In this document: positions 49,753-62,617 of the stretch, in pieces | Numbering within the stretch: position 1 is the stretch's first letter | Layout: each line of letters opens with the position of its first letter | Origin: Lithospermum erythrorhizon | Lineage: Eukaryota > Streptophyta > Magnoliopsida > Boraginales > Boraginaceae | Length of the DNA: 64,000 bases | Assembly: GCA_019722365.1 (NCBI GenBank) | Contig: JADFUC010000709.1 | Span: forward strand, 1,488,001-1,552,000 | Direction: 5' to 3' | Made by a program: the position numbers and the translations under genes | Notes under the pieces: generated by a model | Databases searched by the model: none | Seen by the model: only the letters and a program-made list of their open reading frames with translations | What the model was told of the DNA's origin: nothing

Positions 49753-50639
49753 CTTTATTATATATTTCTCATTATGTATTTGTTTATTGTAGTATTGGGC
49801 GAATGCATATCAAGGCACCAAAAAGCAAAGTATCAGAATAGAAAATATTGACCCGTAATCATCGGGTTAACAGAAAGGTACGTTTTTATGATTCGACAAT
49901 AACAATTTGGTTACATTCAGGTTATAACTTGGTTTTGAAATGATCAGATCCAAGGTCCCAAGGAGGGGTAGAGTGCAAAGATAATGTGGATTCTATGTTT
50001 GTTTGTTTATTGGGGATATCTTAGAATCCGAATCGCATTTGCAGTCCTTCTTTAGTCAGAAATCCTTTTTTAATATACTTGATTTTGGAGTATTAATTCA
50101 AAGATACATTGAACTCAGACAGTTGTGGTATGTATAACTTTTCTTTCAAGATCCTCAAGCGCCTTTTGTCGACATTTTGGATGATAGAATTGCTCGAGTC
50201 CGTGAAGTGCCGGTGACTATGCATGCGAGATATCTCAAGAACATTTTAGATAGAGAATGATGAACTTCATTGATATATATACATTTGATTTACATTTGAT
50301 TTGATGTCTGTTGGATTATGTTTTGAATAAAATATTAGCAATTATAATTTATAAAATGTTTTGAATTTGTTTTCTATATTACCTTCTTTATTGTCTTTGT
50401 GTTTGTTTATAAGAAATGCCATAATAAAGAAATTAAAAACAAAGCCAAAAATTATTAACTAGAGGCGCTCAAGAAGTGCTTTGAATGAAAGCTGGTTCAC
50501 CTCCTGTGCGCCGCTGACTCCTGGGTTAAAACACTTGTATGACTATAATGGCCTTTTGTGCTCTTTATGCTTTTAAAGTCCCTAAGCGATTTTTTTCAGA
50601 AGAAGGACTAGAATCACTGAAAAGTAAAGTGTGGATATC

Positions 50640-51664
50640 AATAATATTGAAATACTACAATTACTAACTTTCCAATAATAATATTGCTTGTAAAAATATA
50701 TTCATATTCAAATTATACATTTTCGTAATCATCATGGCATCGCAAGCTAAGGCATAGGCAATGATGAATCTTCATGCAAACGCCTTAACCATTAACTAAA
50801 CGTCTAAACCATTATGCTTTTGGAGAGTCTTACGTTACACTAATAATATGGTATCACCATTGGTGATCGCCATGATGGAAGGACGACTCAACAGTTAGAG
50901 CATTTTCTATATCCTCTCTTTAGGACCAAGAAATAATGAATACCACTGATTCTTAGCTTTTTAACAGCACAATCAATAAATTCATAAATAAATCATTTTA
51001 TTAAAATGGGAAGTTATATGTAGTATTTGAATCGTAAGAGGAGGTGTGCTTTAAGGGATTACTCTCATATTTATAAGCAATGGAATCTCTATTATACTCT
51101 GTTGTAATTAAAATTAGCAATCAACTACGATATTAATTGTTTATTTTAGTAAATTAATTTAAAATTTTAAAAGAAAGTAGGTGTCTCCATCTTCGACAAT
51201 TTATTACTGCAATCAACTGACTAACACAAACAATAACATTCACAACTTATATTATTTACATGATCCACAATTTCCAAACATAACATAAAAAAAGAAACAA
51301 TCAACTGATATTTGAATTTATGAGTGTTGTTTCGACAAGTATAACATAGAACATTAGAATGTGTAACAATTTCCATGATATTTTTAGAGCAGTGATCTCG
51401 GCGATCGTTGGGGCTTAACTATTTACCTTAAAAATGTGAACAAATATAATAAAAACATGCAACAATTTATTTGCACCGGATACCATCAAATTGGGCTCAA
51501 TCAAATTTCAGAGGTTGAATTGACTTACCAAACAATTAATTTGCTTGGGCCTTGGGTTACCAAAACCAAGCCTTAAAATTTGGGTCATAAATCCATTGGT
51601 ATTTTGTCCAAAAGCCACATAAGACAAATTCAACAATTATGTAGCCCTAGCGCTGCTATTTTTC
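50640..51664. other. Spacer without recognisable gene
   Basis: AT-rich DNA beyond the CACTA right end. The first about 45 bp resemble the left flank of the element. No gene or RNA seen. Confidence 0.4.
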
Positions 51665-51677
51665 TTGGGGGTTGAAA

Positions 51678-52034
51678 ATGAATTATGGTTCGGCTTTTCA
51701 ACATTTGAAGGATTTATATTCTCCTTTGAATGTTACGCCGATACGCCAGTATGCTACCGCATCTGCTGGGCTCATCACCACCATGGCGTTATCCGAGACG
51801 TATTCGACAAAGTTCATAACCATCCCATACACAATACTTCAACATGCCTGCAGAATCTCGCACGAAAGACGCATTCGGACATCCAAAGAACAATTACTTG
51901 TTGCCGCCAGGATCGAATTCCACGCCGATGCCAGGCGCATCAAGAAAGCGCCACCCGACGTCCACAGATGCGTCTCGCGGGACCTCCTTTTCAATGCTGC
52001 CCCTCGACAATGGACGTACAACCCTACTTTGTAG
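51678..52034 (+). CDS. Isolated GC-rich hypothetical ORF
   Basis: An ATG at 51678 opens a 118-codon frame starting MNYGSAFQHLKDLYSPLN and ending PRQWTYNPTL, with a basic middle (HERRIRTSKEQLLVAARIEF). I do not recognise it. Base composition is much less AT-rich than on either side, which suggests real or formerly real coding sequence, or a captured fragment. Alternative frames on both strands are also open over 60-125 codons, as GC-rich DNA allows, so the correct frame is unsure. There is no clear TATA box, intron or membrane segment. It could be a gene fragment carried by a transposon. Confidence 0.35.
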   Translation: MNYGSAFQHLKDLYSPLNVTPIRQYATASAGLITTMALSETYSTKFITIPYTILQHACRISHERRIRTSKEQLLVAARIEFHADARRIKKAPPDVHRCVSRDLLFNAAPRQWTYNPTL

Positions 52035-53400
52035 TTTTCTAATTAGGGTCGCCTCGCTCCAAATGATGAAAGTAGTTTTGTTTAAATAAAACGGGACACA
52101 TGGCCAAATTAAAAAACCTTAAAGTAAAAAAGAAAGCTTCGACAACAAGAAAAATAAAAAGAAATTACATGATTCTATATCTCTCAATTAAATAAACAAA
52201 ACCTTAAACATAAAGAAAAATCATCAAACTACAACAAAAGTTAATAAATGGTAGCAATAACTCACATATCGACTTTTTCGCACCACTATATTTACCAACC
52301 ATACTGTAACTTTACTTACTATTTACATAATATATGTACCCTGGCGCCCTTCTCACTCAGCCAGACGAAAGCATTAACGCCTCACATGCTTGTTTTCTAA
52401 TGGTGTAACATCCAGCTGTGAATATGATGATGATGATATGACCATAAATTGAACACACAACAAGAATTACTGTGTTTAATAATGAGTACCTAATCCCCTA
52501 CTGTTATCTTAAAAATTGTTAAGATTCAATCACTTATACGGAGTATATAACTAGCAAAATGTAATTAATCTATTTATGTAAATTTATAAATAATTTATTT
52601 AATTATTTATACTTTAAATATTTAAACCTAGATAATAAATAAAGTAATTAATTATTTAGATAAATTTATAAATTATTTTTGATGTATATTATAATTCATT
52701 TTATTCATAGTTATATGATTCCCTTAATAATTTTTGATAATATAATTTTAATAGTAGATTTAAAATTTTGTTACCATACTACTTCATTTCTTTCGAGGTT
52801 TAATAAAAAGAACGTACATTACGTAATTATTTATTTAAAATATCACTTTTCTTTAAAAAAAATACACCTTATGTTATTTTATTTATTGTTAGAAAGCATC
52901 ACTTCTTAATTAATTAGTAGTATAAATTATTCATAGTTCTACTATTTAATTTTATTTTATGTATTCATTTTAACATACTTTAATTAATGATTGACTCAAT
53001 AATATTTACACAAAACTGAATAATATGAAGACCTTTTTACGAAATTTTCTCAATTTTAGCCAGAGCAAAACAATCAAGAGGTCACACATTAGATGTCTTT
53101 GTTCGAATGTGAATACTCCAAATGAATTATATTGAAAATCAATTGAATAAAAATGACATACATCTTATAAAAAATAAAAATTGGTGGCTATAATTTTCTT
53201 AAAGTTAAACATCATCAGATATAATGGACAATATTACTTGATACGGAAACTTTTAAAATTAACATACATAACAACTTTAATATAAAAGTTCACAATAAGT
53301 CATTCAAATAGATAATGAGGGCACCGATTTGTATGTTCATCAATAAAGGATTATATACCTATAATATACATATATTCATATATATATTTTTTAGACCATA
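52035..53400. other. AT-rich intergenic DNA
   Basis: No credible gene. Contains a small (ATG)n run near 52426 and long AT-rich tracts. Confidence 0.4.
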
Positions 53401-56190
53401 TAAATCTTAATTCGGCCCGAAAGTCGGCCGCCCGACGTTAGACTCGTTAGTAGAATGATACCCGAGCCGCCCAAACGATGATATAAAATAAAAGACCGGA
53501 TTTAAAAATGCTTTAAGCAAGAAAGTAGAAATAGTTCCATACGCAACGGACATCATCGCATAAACTCTAAACCCAACATCACATTGCCTGATACATAAGA
53601 GTGACATAAAAACAGGAGTGTTCAATAATACATCCATAATATAAATCACCCACAACTGGAGTAACAATGACTCAAAACTGAGCAAGACGTAAATAAAAAT
53701 GACTGTTGAGGATCCCCTAGCCACCACGCCGCTCACCTAAAGGATAACAACGAGCTCAAGAAGGTCAACAGCTCCGCCTCTACAGCAACTACTCAACCTG
53801 AAAGTTTTGAGGGGTCAGCCGAAGCTGCGTGGAAACTTATCGCCTGAGTGGTGACTCCATTACACCCGAACGAAGTCAAGAAGGTAGAACCCACCCAGGA
53901 ATATATATATATATAAAACTAGCAGTTTGGTCAATAGTAAAAATACTAAACAGTTTCACAATGCTACCCTACCTAGTATTTGACAGCTTTATATCTGGCC
54001 AAAGAAAATAATAGAACTTAAGATCTAAATATAAATATTATTGATTTGAAAGTAACACGTAAGTCCAAATACCATCAATATGGCAAAAGTAAATCTCATA
54101 TCCCTCTCAATATTACACAAGCCCCACGACCCGAAGGTCCACAAAATCAACACCAACAAAAATACCAAAAACACTGATCCGACATCCCAACTGCACCACA
54201 ACAATGCCCACATACAAATGCAGGCCCGACATATGCTATAACAACCCAAAAGGGTCATATAGCTCAATGTTATAACCATCCCCGTGAGGTCACACATATA
54301 AAGTATCTCAATCATCCATAACATAAAGTATCCATTGCCCGTAAGGCACACACCCCACCTGGCCCATAATGGATCGATCAAGCCTCTACGCGACTCCGAC
54401 TCAACCCCTAACACACAATTCAAGTTAATCTACTACATTTGCACCACACATGACTCCACCAAAAGTTCAACAACACAGTTTCACATGTCACAATTAACCA
54501 CAACACGTCTCAACAATAATAAATCACAAGTCATGTTTACACGGTCTTACATATTATAATCAAAATATTTCAGAGTCATCACCAGTATCCTCAACGCAGT
54601 ATATCGCCTCCCTACCACGATGTCATCTACAAATAATTTCAACAACAATTACTACTAGCTAAGCATACACAACTAAAGCAAGAATACATATGTTGTGCAT
54701 CTACAATCCAAGTAAAATATGCAAATGTAAGGAACCAACACAAAGGAGATAAATCCCCACCAAGTAAGTACTACTTCAGCGCAAAGCTACCAACACGCAA
54801 TAAAACAACCTCCTGGCCCAACCCTAAAATAATATAATAAGATTACATTTTCCATCAATACTTTAGAGTCATACCTTAATTATATTTCGCATCTATTTAA
54901 TCAAACTCAGGTGTTCCTTACTTTTAAATTTATCTTAGTAATTATTCCGGTGAACTATCAGTAGTTAACTATTTAAAGGGAGTCCTCAATACTTTATAAA
55001 AATCATGTAAATATCATAATACGTCCGAAAATTCTAATATTTTTATCATAGGTCTAAAATGTACTATATAGTTTAATAAAAATCATTTTTATATTTTTAT
55101 GTATAAAAATCTGATTTATTTCAATTAACTCCCAAAACTAGTCATTTACTCATCAATAATTCAAAATAAATATCAAACGAACTCCAAAATTATGGTGAAG
55201 ATGGATTTAGAGAACCAAACTATATCCCATATAAAAAATATAACAATTCAGTTTCTAATTTACAATCATAAAAATTTCACCTTTTTATTAAAAATCTTCA
55301 TTCTAGTTAATAAATAAATCCGTAAAAATAGTAAACATTTCCCCAAAATTCCAAGATTATTATATGTTACAAAATCCAGTAATAAACACAATAAAATAAG
55401 GATTTTACTAAAGTCAAATTATAATTTATTTCTATTTTCTACCAAAACTGAAATTATAATATAAAATTAATTAAAAACTGAAAATAACTATTTTCTCATG
55501 AATATATTACTGGAAAAAACTCTAATAATAAATATAATTCATAAACATCTCAAATCTAAACATATCTAACATAAAATCGAATCTTTAATTAATTATATAA
55601 AATTTCGAATAAATTGTTAAAATTAACAAAATCAATTTCTTTTCCATTAACAATGACCAATCTAGGAGCTACAAAGATCTTAATTCTAACAATTTGGAGT
55701 TATTAAATTCAAACCCTTTTAAATTTTTAAATTTTGAAATTCTCCAAAAACTCAAAAAGACGTAAGACTTTCATACCTTAAACGATTTTAGGAAGACGAG
55801 AGGAGAAGATTGATATATTTTTCTGGAATTTTAGAGCAAAGGATGATGATCAAAGTGGAAGAAAAAGAGAAAGATCTTGAGTTTTTTTCTGGTTAAGCGA
55901 TGGTTTTTTTCGTTGTATATTTTTTTTTTTTTTTTTTTATAGCGTAGACGATGCAGCCCATAAAATAAAAGTCTATTAATAAAAAGGCCTCTCGCTTTTA
56001 AAGCTCGTTAACGAACATAATTCTTTTAAACCCGCACGTAAAAATCGTAATCAACTTTTTCCAATTAAATTTTTACCCTATAATTTAAATTCGCTATTTG
56101 ATAACAATTACGTTCCCGAATCCCATTTTTATTATATTACGTCGAATTACCAATTACTCGATTTTTAATTAATTAAACCGGTTAAGTTAT
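53401..56190 (-). mobile_element. Probable LTR or leader of a gypsy-type retroelement
   Basis: Compositionally distinct block. The stretch 53.4-54.4 kb is richer in GC and has a long open frame on the minus strand (54423-54025) rich in W, C and L that looks non-coding. At 55.75-55.95 kb the minus strand resembles a retroelement transcription start: a CTATAAAAA box, an A-rich leader, and a pyrimidine-rich stretch before a GTATGAAAGTC splice-like word. I see no gag or pol, and no TG/CA borders or target duplication that I trust. This is an inference from texture only. Confidence 0.3.
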
Positions 56191-56200
56191 TTCACCATAA

Positions 56201-56269
56201 GTATTATTATGACAATATACTCTTATTTAGTTAATATACGTATTATTATGACAATATACTCTTATTTAG
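56201..56269. repeat. Perfect 30-bp direct repeat (39-bp period)
   Basis: GTATTATTATGACAATATAC followed by TCTTATTTAG occurs at 56201-56230 and again at 56240-56269. Confidence 0.95.
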
Positions 56270-58312
56270 TTTACTAATTACTAATCAATATTAAATAGTG
56301 AATACTAAAGTTTTTTAATTTCCTTTCATATGTTGAATTCAACTCTAGTTAATTATTGTGTCTATAGTTTATAGATAAAAATATTTTTATTTAAGCATAA
56401 AAACTAACATGTTATATATATATATTATAATTAAAAAAATTCTCGAAATAAAATATCCACCTTACCCATCCATACTAAATTATTGCCATACTTGGATGTA
56501 AGTGCCCAAATTGACAAACTTTTACGCTCACTCATTCCATAAACATAATTTCTGATTTCTGAATAAAATTCTAATGTCAATATTAAAGTATTTGATAATC
56601 TTATGGATGGATTGAGTAGTAATTTTGGATTAGAATTTTTTTTTTCAATTTATAATTGAATAATTATCATACAAATTTTTTTTAGCATGGTGAATTAATT
56701 TATTGCATTAAAATGGGAATTTAATTATTGTTACATAATTAAAAAAAAAAAGGAGTATTATATCAAATCACTTTTATCCTGTTTGGTAAAGATGTTGATT
56801 ATGTTTTCTATATAATCGTGGGACGGGGCATGCTAATGAACATATGATACCACTATAGATATGAAAGTGGTAAAATTCTCAGATATATTATGTTAGTAGC
56901 ATAACTCCAACTATGTTTGATTTGTCATATAATTTTTAGGCAAAAATCTAGTACTTATTAATTATATATTTTTCCACCAATATATAAAAAATATTATAGT
57001 AAGGATAATATAGTAATTAATAATGTAAAAAGAAAAAAAACACAACTCACGTAGGGGATTTAAATTATATTATTTGAGATTTAAGATTTCATTATCATTG
57101 CTTCTAAACGATATGAATCTGGATCACATATAGTGGGAGATTATCTAAAACTTTGTTTAATTTAAGAAACTTCATGAACTAATAATTAAGATTAAAATTC
57201 ATTCATCATAATTAATTTGCTATCAACTCCATTATTTTGACTAACTAAGACGTAAAACCGTTAAGGGATCACTTTCGACATTATGTCAAATTGCCAATCA
57301 AGTTATGATTTTTCATTCTTAAACTTTGTGCAATTAGAAACTAAACGTATCTTTTCGAATCTACTACCAAAAGTTTTATATTTCCACTCATTTTCTCGAA
57401 TAGAACTCTATTTTAATTTCATGGAACTAGTATTTAGCATACAGGAGCCTAGAATTAGTCGTATTCTTTACGTATGTTAGCATGAGATAGAACTACAACA
57501 TAAAAGTATTATAAGCTATAATTTGAAAAATAAGTTAATAAATTGATGACTTTATGATCCCGATCAATCAAAATGTTTGCAACATTTTACTTGTTTCAAA
57601 GATCATAAAATAAAAAATATACAATGTTCTATAAAATTAGGTTAATCTTATTTTACCAATCAAGAAAGTCTACCAGGTCATTTAATTGATAGGAAGGAAG
57701 AATATAAACGAAAATGAATAAAATGTTCAACTGAAGGAGCTGGAGAAAAGAGAGAGACTTCCTAGTAATTAACTGGTAAAATATGAACGAATTGAAGTAT
57801 GTGATTTTATTGATTGACTAACTGTGCAGAACCTACATACAGTAATCTTGACAGTATGTATTATTCAAATTCAACTACTACACAACCTAACTCAATTCTC
57901 CTATTATTTGTACATAGAAATTGAAACTGTTTTAGCTAATACGGAGTAATTTTTGTGTATATATAATAATATACATATATAGCTTCCTCTCGTAGTGACT
58001 TATTTGTATCTCTTTACTACTACTTATTACAAGAAATAATTGATCTCATCAAGCCTCTTTGGTAATTTCAATTCCTCTCCAATAGAATATACGTAACTAT
58101 TCACATTGGGAAATATTAATCTTCTCCAACAATAATTCCTCCACAAGCCTTGCAAATTGTTGAAAAAGCATGGAAGCTAAGATTACCCCCTTGCATTTCG
58201 CTATGAAGGCTGTTCTCCTTATTCTTTATTCAATACATCATGTTCAAGGTGAAAAAAGAAGCAAAAATATAGGTGACATTGTATACGACATATGTATGTG
58301 TGTGCATGCATG
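56270..58312. other. Intergenic, 3' side of the MYB gene
   Basis: AT-rich. A frame at 57283-57480 (+) is unrecognised and probably random. No RNA gene or transposon end recognised. The last few hundred bases should contain the MYB 3' UTR. Confidence 0.4.
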
Positions 58313-60829
58313 TTAATCAATTTGAAAATCAAGGCAAGGCAAGGAAGGAATATTTGCCAACAAACTCTCCCAATCCAAATCACCACTTCTTGAAGTATGA
58401 CCTGGCCAATAATGGTTTTGAAATGCAACCATTTCCTCCACTTTTATACTTTCACCTACACCATTAAATCCATTTTGGTGGTTGTTGTCAAAGGTTTTCT
58501 TGTCAACAACAAACTCATTTCCAACACCATTATTTTCAATCCCTCCATTATTATTACCACTACTCTCCAATCCAGGAACTGAAAGCTCAGTGTCTAATCC
58601 CATCAGATGATAATAAGGTTCCAAAACGCCATAATCATCCACTAATCCACCATCAACCGCCCCAATTTTCTCTAAACAATAACTCTCATGATGAGGATTA
58701 TTACACATTGCATTATTAACGACATCGTAGTTGGTATTAAGCAAGGGGAAAGGGTTAAAGTGGCTGTTTCTTGTGAATTGGTGGTGGTATTGTTGTATTG
58801 AGCAAGATGAAGTGGAGGAAGAATCCATGCACATATTATTGAAGATATCATGTTCTTGCATGGGAAATAATGTCCCCATAATACCCCTGTTAGGGTCTGA
58901 TGTATCATTTGGGTTTGGTGAAGTTGTAGAAACATTGTTGTTGTTGTGTTTAAGCCTTTTCTTGACGGTGGAGTTCCAAAAATTCTTAATTTCATTGTCT
59001 GTCCTACCTGGCATACGAGCTGCAATTTGAGACCACCTGAAGATACATATGAAAGCAATTTCTTATTTAATTCATTGAATTGACTTGTTTTTTATGTTAT
59101 GATCTTCCATTGCACTACATTCTTATTGAGACCATTAGGAGGTAAGCACGTATACATACAGTTAACAAATTAAAAACATAATTGAAGAGTATGTAGCAAT
59201 AAGAATATATAATTGGAGGCTAAAATGAGTTAATACATTTCATATTATTTGCAACGAAACATGTCGAATCTATGTATTCTACTCCATACTAGCTATATTT
59301 CGAAGTCTTAAGTCTTATAATATATATAAACGGCGTTAATTATTTTTTATGCATGATCATTGCTTGATGCATAGTTGCATACTATAAATAATGTTAATTA
59401 AACCATAAAGTGTAAGATAATATGGAAACAAAATATATTGGACCTGCTGCCACTTCAATCCAAATGTGGATGGTTTAGCTATGTAAAATAACATGTGAAC
59501 ATTCAGCTCTGCATTTATATGTCAAGCGGCTTTTCGCACGTGTGTCCAAATTCAAAAGCGATACCTAATATTTTATATATTACGTAAATCAGAAACAAGC
59601 TTCTAAGATAATCGGTAAATATTTCCCACAAGAAAAAGCTCAATACGCTAAGTGGCCGAGTCTTCTTACCACTATTCTTTTGTCAGTAGCTTGACGCATT
59701 TTTCTTTACGTTTAAGATTTTGTTTCTTTAATTCAATATAGAATTCCATGGTAAATTTCTTTTTATTTTTGTTATAGTTGAAGCTTTCTTTTTACTTTTA
59801 AGGTTTTTTTTAATTTAATATAGTGCCCCATTTTATTTAAACAAAACTATTTTCATCATTTGAAATCTTAATTCCATTTCAACGAGATCGTCATGAGCAT
59901 TGTTATCATGACAAATACTCGACAATAATTTGTTTTTTTAAAAAATAATCAACAGTAATAATGTTCCATTAACTATCATGTTCATCCTAAAAGCCATTTT
60001 TTGCCTACCACCTTTAATGAGGTTCGATCTCTCATTGTTCATTCAACATTCTAAGGTTTAATTTTATCCGTATTTGGATCACTTCACACATGCATTGTAT
60101 CTGCCCACTCTGTTTTTTTAAGTATGTAACTGATTGATTACTTTCAATTAATACAATAACACATCTAATTTTCATATTCAGAGATTGAATTGAATATTGG
60201 ATAATCTTCTTAATGATGTGCCATCTACCATGAAATCAACTGGTACAAAGGTTACATGACGGCTTTATCTAGTGTATTTGCTACACCGTCGATATGTGAC
60301 CTACCAATAGTAATATGTTATTTGGGTTAACAAAGTTGACATAATAATATGCATAAGGGTTCCTATTGAAAGTCAAAATTAACATTATTTCACCATTCAT
60401 ACATATGCATTAATGCATTATAAACGTGACATATATATAAAAGTGTAAAGATGAATCAGAAAGATACAGAATTCATCATGAATATGCAAATGCTAGCTTT
60501 AGAAGAAAATAAGAAGTGTATACATAGGAGTGTGAACAAACTAACCTGTTACCAAGAATGGAATGCAAATGAATGATAAGTTGTTCTTCTTGAGGTGAAA
60601 ATGCACCCCTCTTAAGGTCTGGCCGCAAATAATTAATCCAACGAAGACGACAACTTTTCCCACACCTCAACAACCCAGCATTCCTAGCAATATCACTCCA
60701 ACAACCTTGACCATTTATTAACATATATTTCATCAGTTTCTCATCTTCTTCTGGTGACCACAACCCCTTCCTAAGTTTAGGCTTGTCCCTCATCAAGCTT
60801 TGATCCGGTTTCCTCATTTTTTTTCTCAC
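58313..60829 (-). CDS. MYB83: R2R3-MYB transcription factor, MYB46/MYB83 clade
   Basis: MYB46 and MYB83 are the redundant second-level master switches that turn on cellulose, xylan and lignin genes in secondary walls. Two minus-strand exons, 60829-60546 and 59036-58313, join through a split AG|G arginine codon and give 335 residues. R2 covers about residues 21-70 with tryptophans W24, W44 and W64 ([40 protein letters not shown]). R3 follows with F77 in place of the first tryptophan ([20 protein letters not shown], then [13 protein letters not shown]). MRKPD near the start and the C-terminal DWESLL...FLDFQID tail resemble MYB83 more than MYB46. The middle is asparagine- and serine-rich, as expected for an activation region. 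The usual intron within R2 is absent; the only intron (1.5 kb) lies in R3 after residue 94. The first ATG gives MRKKMRKPD; Met5 is a possible alternative start. No lesion seen. Confidence 0.88.
59037..60545 (-). other. MYB83-like intron
   Basis: A 1.5-kb intron with GT donor at the 60545 side and CAG acceptor at the 59037 side. It is AT-rich; I see no gene or transposon end inside. Confidence 0.8.
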
Positions 60830-61009
60830 AAAATGAGAATAAGACCAAGAAGAAGAAGATCAAGAATGAGGAGGAGGGGATTTAATTTCCTCACAAATTG
60901 ATGAGTGATGAGGTGAGTTAGATGTATTTTAAAAAAATTGAATCCAATAGGAGTCGGACACTTAGTAATTTTATTGTCCAACTGGCTTTGATTGAGATGG
61001 AAAGAAGAA

Positions 61010-61019
61010 GCTATATAGT
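61010..61019 (-). promoter_or_regulatory. Candidate TATA box of the MYB gene
   Basis: Minus strand AACTATATAG lies about 180 bp before the MYB start codon, which leaves a plausible 5' leader of about 150 bases. Position and sequence fit, but nothing else confirms it. Confidence 0.4.
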
Positions 61020-61609
61020 TGATGATCATGATGAGATTATGTGAAGTGGAAGCAAAATATGTTCCATTTCTCTTACACCTATGATGATTACCTTGTGAGT
61101 GAAGAAAAAACTTCGAAAAAGACTTCGATTGAGTCAAAGACAAGAACACAAACTCTATCTCTCTGATTCCTTGGAGGTCCCCCTCCAATCCGTTTTCCAC
61201 TCATCCTATTAACCAACATTCTTTTTGTGAATATTTGTTTTAAATTAAATATAATAATTCTATTAATCATGAGAATTTTTCAAACTGTTCATTTGGAAAA
61301 ATTATAGATAAATGATCAAATAGTCTCAAGTTTAGTACCCTCCGCTTTTTTTGTCGCTTAAATTAAATTTTTCAAAATATTTATCATTCTAAAGATAAAA
61401 TTTGTATTTTTACATTTCTAATGTAATTTTTGACTATTTTTTCTCATTGACTATCTTTTATTTTTCTTAATCTATGTAAAAATTGCTAGAACGACAAATA
61501 AAAAAAATGAAGAGAATGTAAGTGAAGACTTATTAACCCCTAGAGTGTGTGTTAGTACTAATTGTTTTATTCGTGCTCCAAATGAAGTGTCTCCAATGAC
61601 CTTTGTAAA

Positions 61610-61657
61610 CGGTTGGTCGCGTCTCTCCACGGAACGGTTGGTCGTCTCTCCACGGAA
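61610..61657. repeat. Tandem duplication of about 24 bp
   Basis: CGGTTGGTCG(CG)TCTCTCCACGGAA occurs twice in a row; the second copy lacks two bases. Confidence 0.9.
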
Positions 61658-62616
61658 CTAAGCATTTACTATTAAAAATCTTACTATAATTTATCTTTTA
61701 AAATACAAGATACTCATACTAAAATACGCTGACGGATATCATTAATATATAAGATACCTCACAGTTGAAATATGTCACCGAGTATCTAAGATACAAGATA
61801 CTCACAAATGCTAAACTTTATAATACAATATAAATTACGGAGTATAATAATATATATACTTTATAGTTTGACCCCTAACTTAAAATAACTAAACAAGTCC
61901 ATAAAAAATTCTAAAATTACAAATAGGCCATTTAAGCATTATTAATATATAGCACCATAACTTTCTTGGTCTCTCCACAGGCGCCTCATAAAAACGGAGT
62001 CCCTCGTGGTCTAGATATAAAATGAGGTTATTTTTTATTAAATTTATTATCATTATATTTTTATAATAAAAAACTAAATAAACATATAAATATACAACCG
62101 CCATTTAATAAATTATTTCAATCATTCATTGAAAATATTGCAAAAAACTCTTGTCTTCCTTTTCTATTTTATCCGTTTGTTTTTAGTTATTGTTTTAACC
62201 ATTTACACATAAATTAAGAAAAAATTAAAAAAATACATTGAAAATATAAAATGACAATTAATTTGAACTATATATTGGTTGTTTGATAATTTAGAAATAA
62301 AACATAATCAAAAAATATCTTGAAAATATAAAAATTTAATTTATTATGCTAAAACGATAATTAAAAAAAAAGAATAAATATTTTTTTTAAAAGGTGGATC
62401 CTTAAAGAGGGAGCCCTATGTACCCCTCATAAAATGGCACACCCAATCATCGACCTGTCTCTCCAGAAACACCTCTACCCTCAAGTCATTAAAATATCAC
62501 GGGGGTGTTTCAATAAAATAAGAGTGGGTTGCATACATATAGTGAACCAAAGATTAGGGGATAGAAAAATATTTGTATCCTTCATCAACATCCTCATATA
62601 TGTTTTCATAAAATTA

Positions 62617-62617
<1 letters not shown>

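Larger units (their letters stand above)
46090..50275 (+). pseudogene. Second CACTA gene remnant with Ulp1/C48 protease-like end
   Basis: Scattered coding-like blocks lie between 46.1 and 47.65 kb (an SRHINAKCFYAR-like stretch; basic KRKRIGGGKR at 46490-46525; AKIEKFAKIGCW at 47190). Their stops and frameshifts suggest the poorly conserved plant transposase protein that accompanies TNP2. The 3' part resembles a Ulp1-like cysteine protease: YWVSIVINTKTNYIYYM and HHSPSDAHG at 49565-49655, then after the TA run an AYQG/KSKVSE stretch (about 49800) and GGVEC near 49963-49978. The usual catalytic HW reads YW and the acidic residue after YYM is not visible, so the domain is dead even where readable. 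Confidence 0.6.
42440..50610 (+). mobile_element. Decayed CACTA (En/Spm) DNA transposon
   Basis: The left end starts CACTACTATAAAAATAT. Subterminal words such as GAAGCGCCTCTAAG (about 42570-42602) recur in inverted orientation near the right end (TAGAGGCGCTCAAG at about 50459), as expected for CACTA subterminal repeats. The interior carries a transposase-associated domain and TNP2 transposase remnants (43.0-45.4 kb), then a second gene with a Ulp1/C48-like end (46-50.2 kb). The right terminal inverted repeat is too degenerate to place exactly. All coding parts have stops and frameshifts, so the copy is inactive. About 100 bp of GC-rich sequence (42655-42770) precedes the first coding block. 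Confidence 0.82.

Noticed and set aside
49572..49841. ORF with a long tyrosine-isoleucine run
   Set aside because: Created by the (TA)n microsatellite; not a protein repeat.
42440..50610. Possible novel multi-gene cassette between the LEA_2 gene and the MYB gene
   Set aside because: Coding blocks match CACTA transposase families with many stops; explained as a decayed transposon.
54025..54423. 132-codon minus-strand ORF rich in W, C and L
   Set aside because: Looks like a membrane protein by composition, but lies in retroelement-like non-coding sequence and lacks any known motif.
60826..61200. 124-codon minus-strand ORF upstream of the MYB gene
   Set aside because: Overlaps the MYB leader and promoter; low-complexity and unrecognised.
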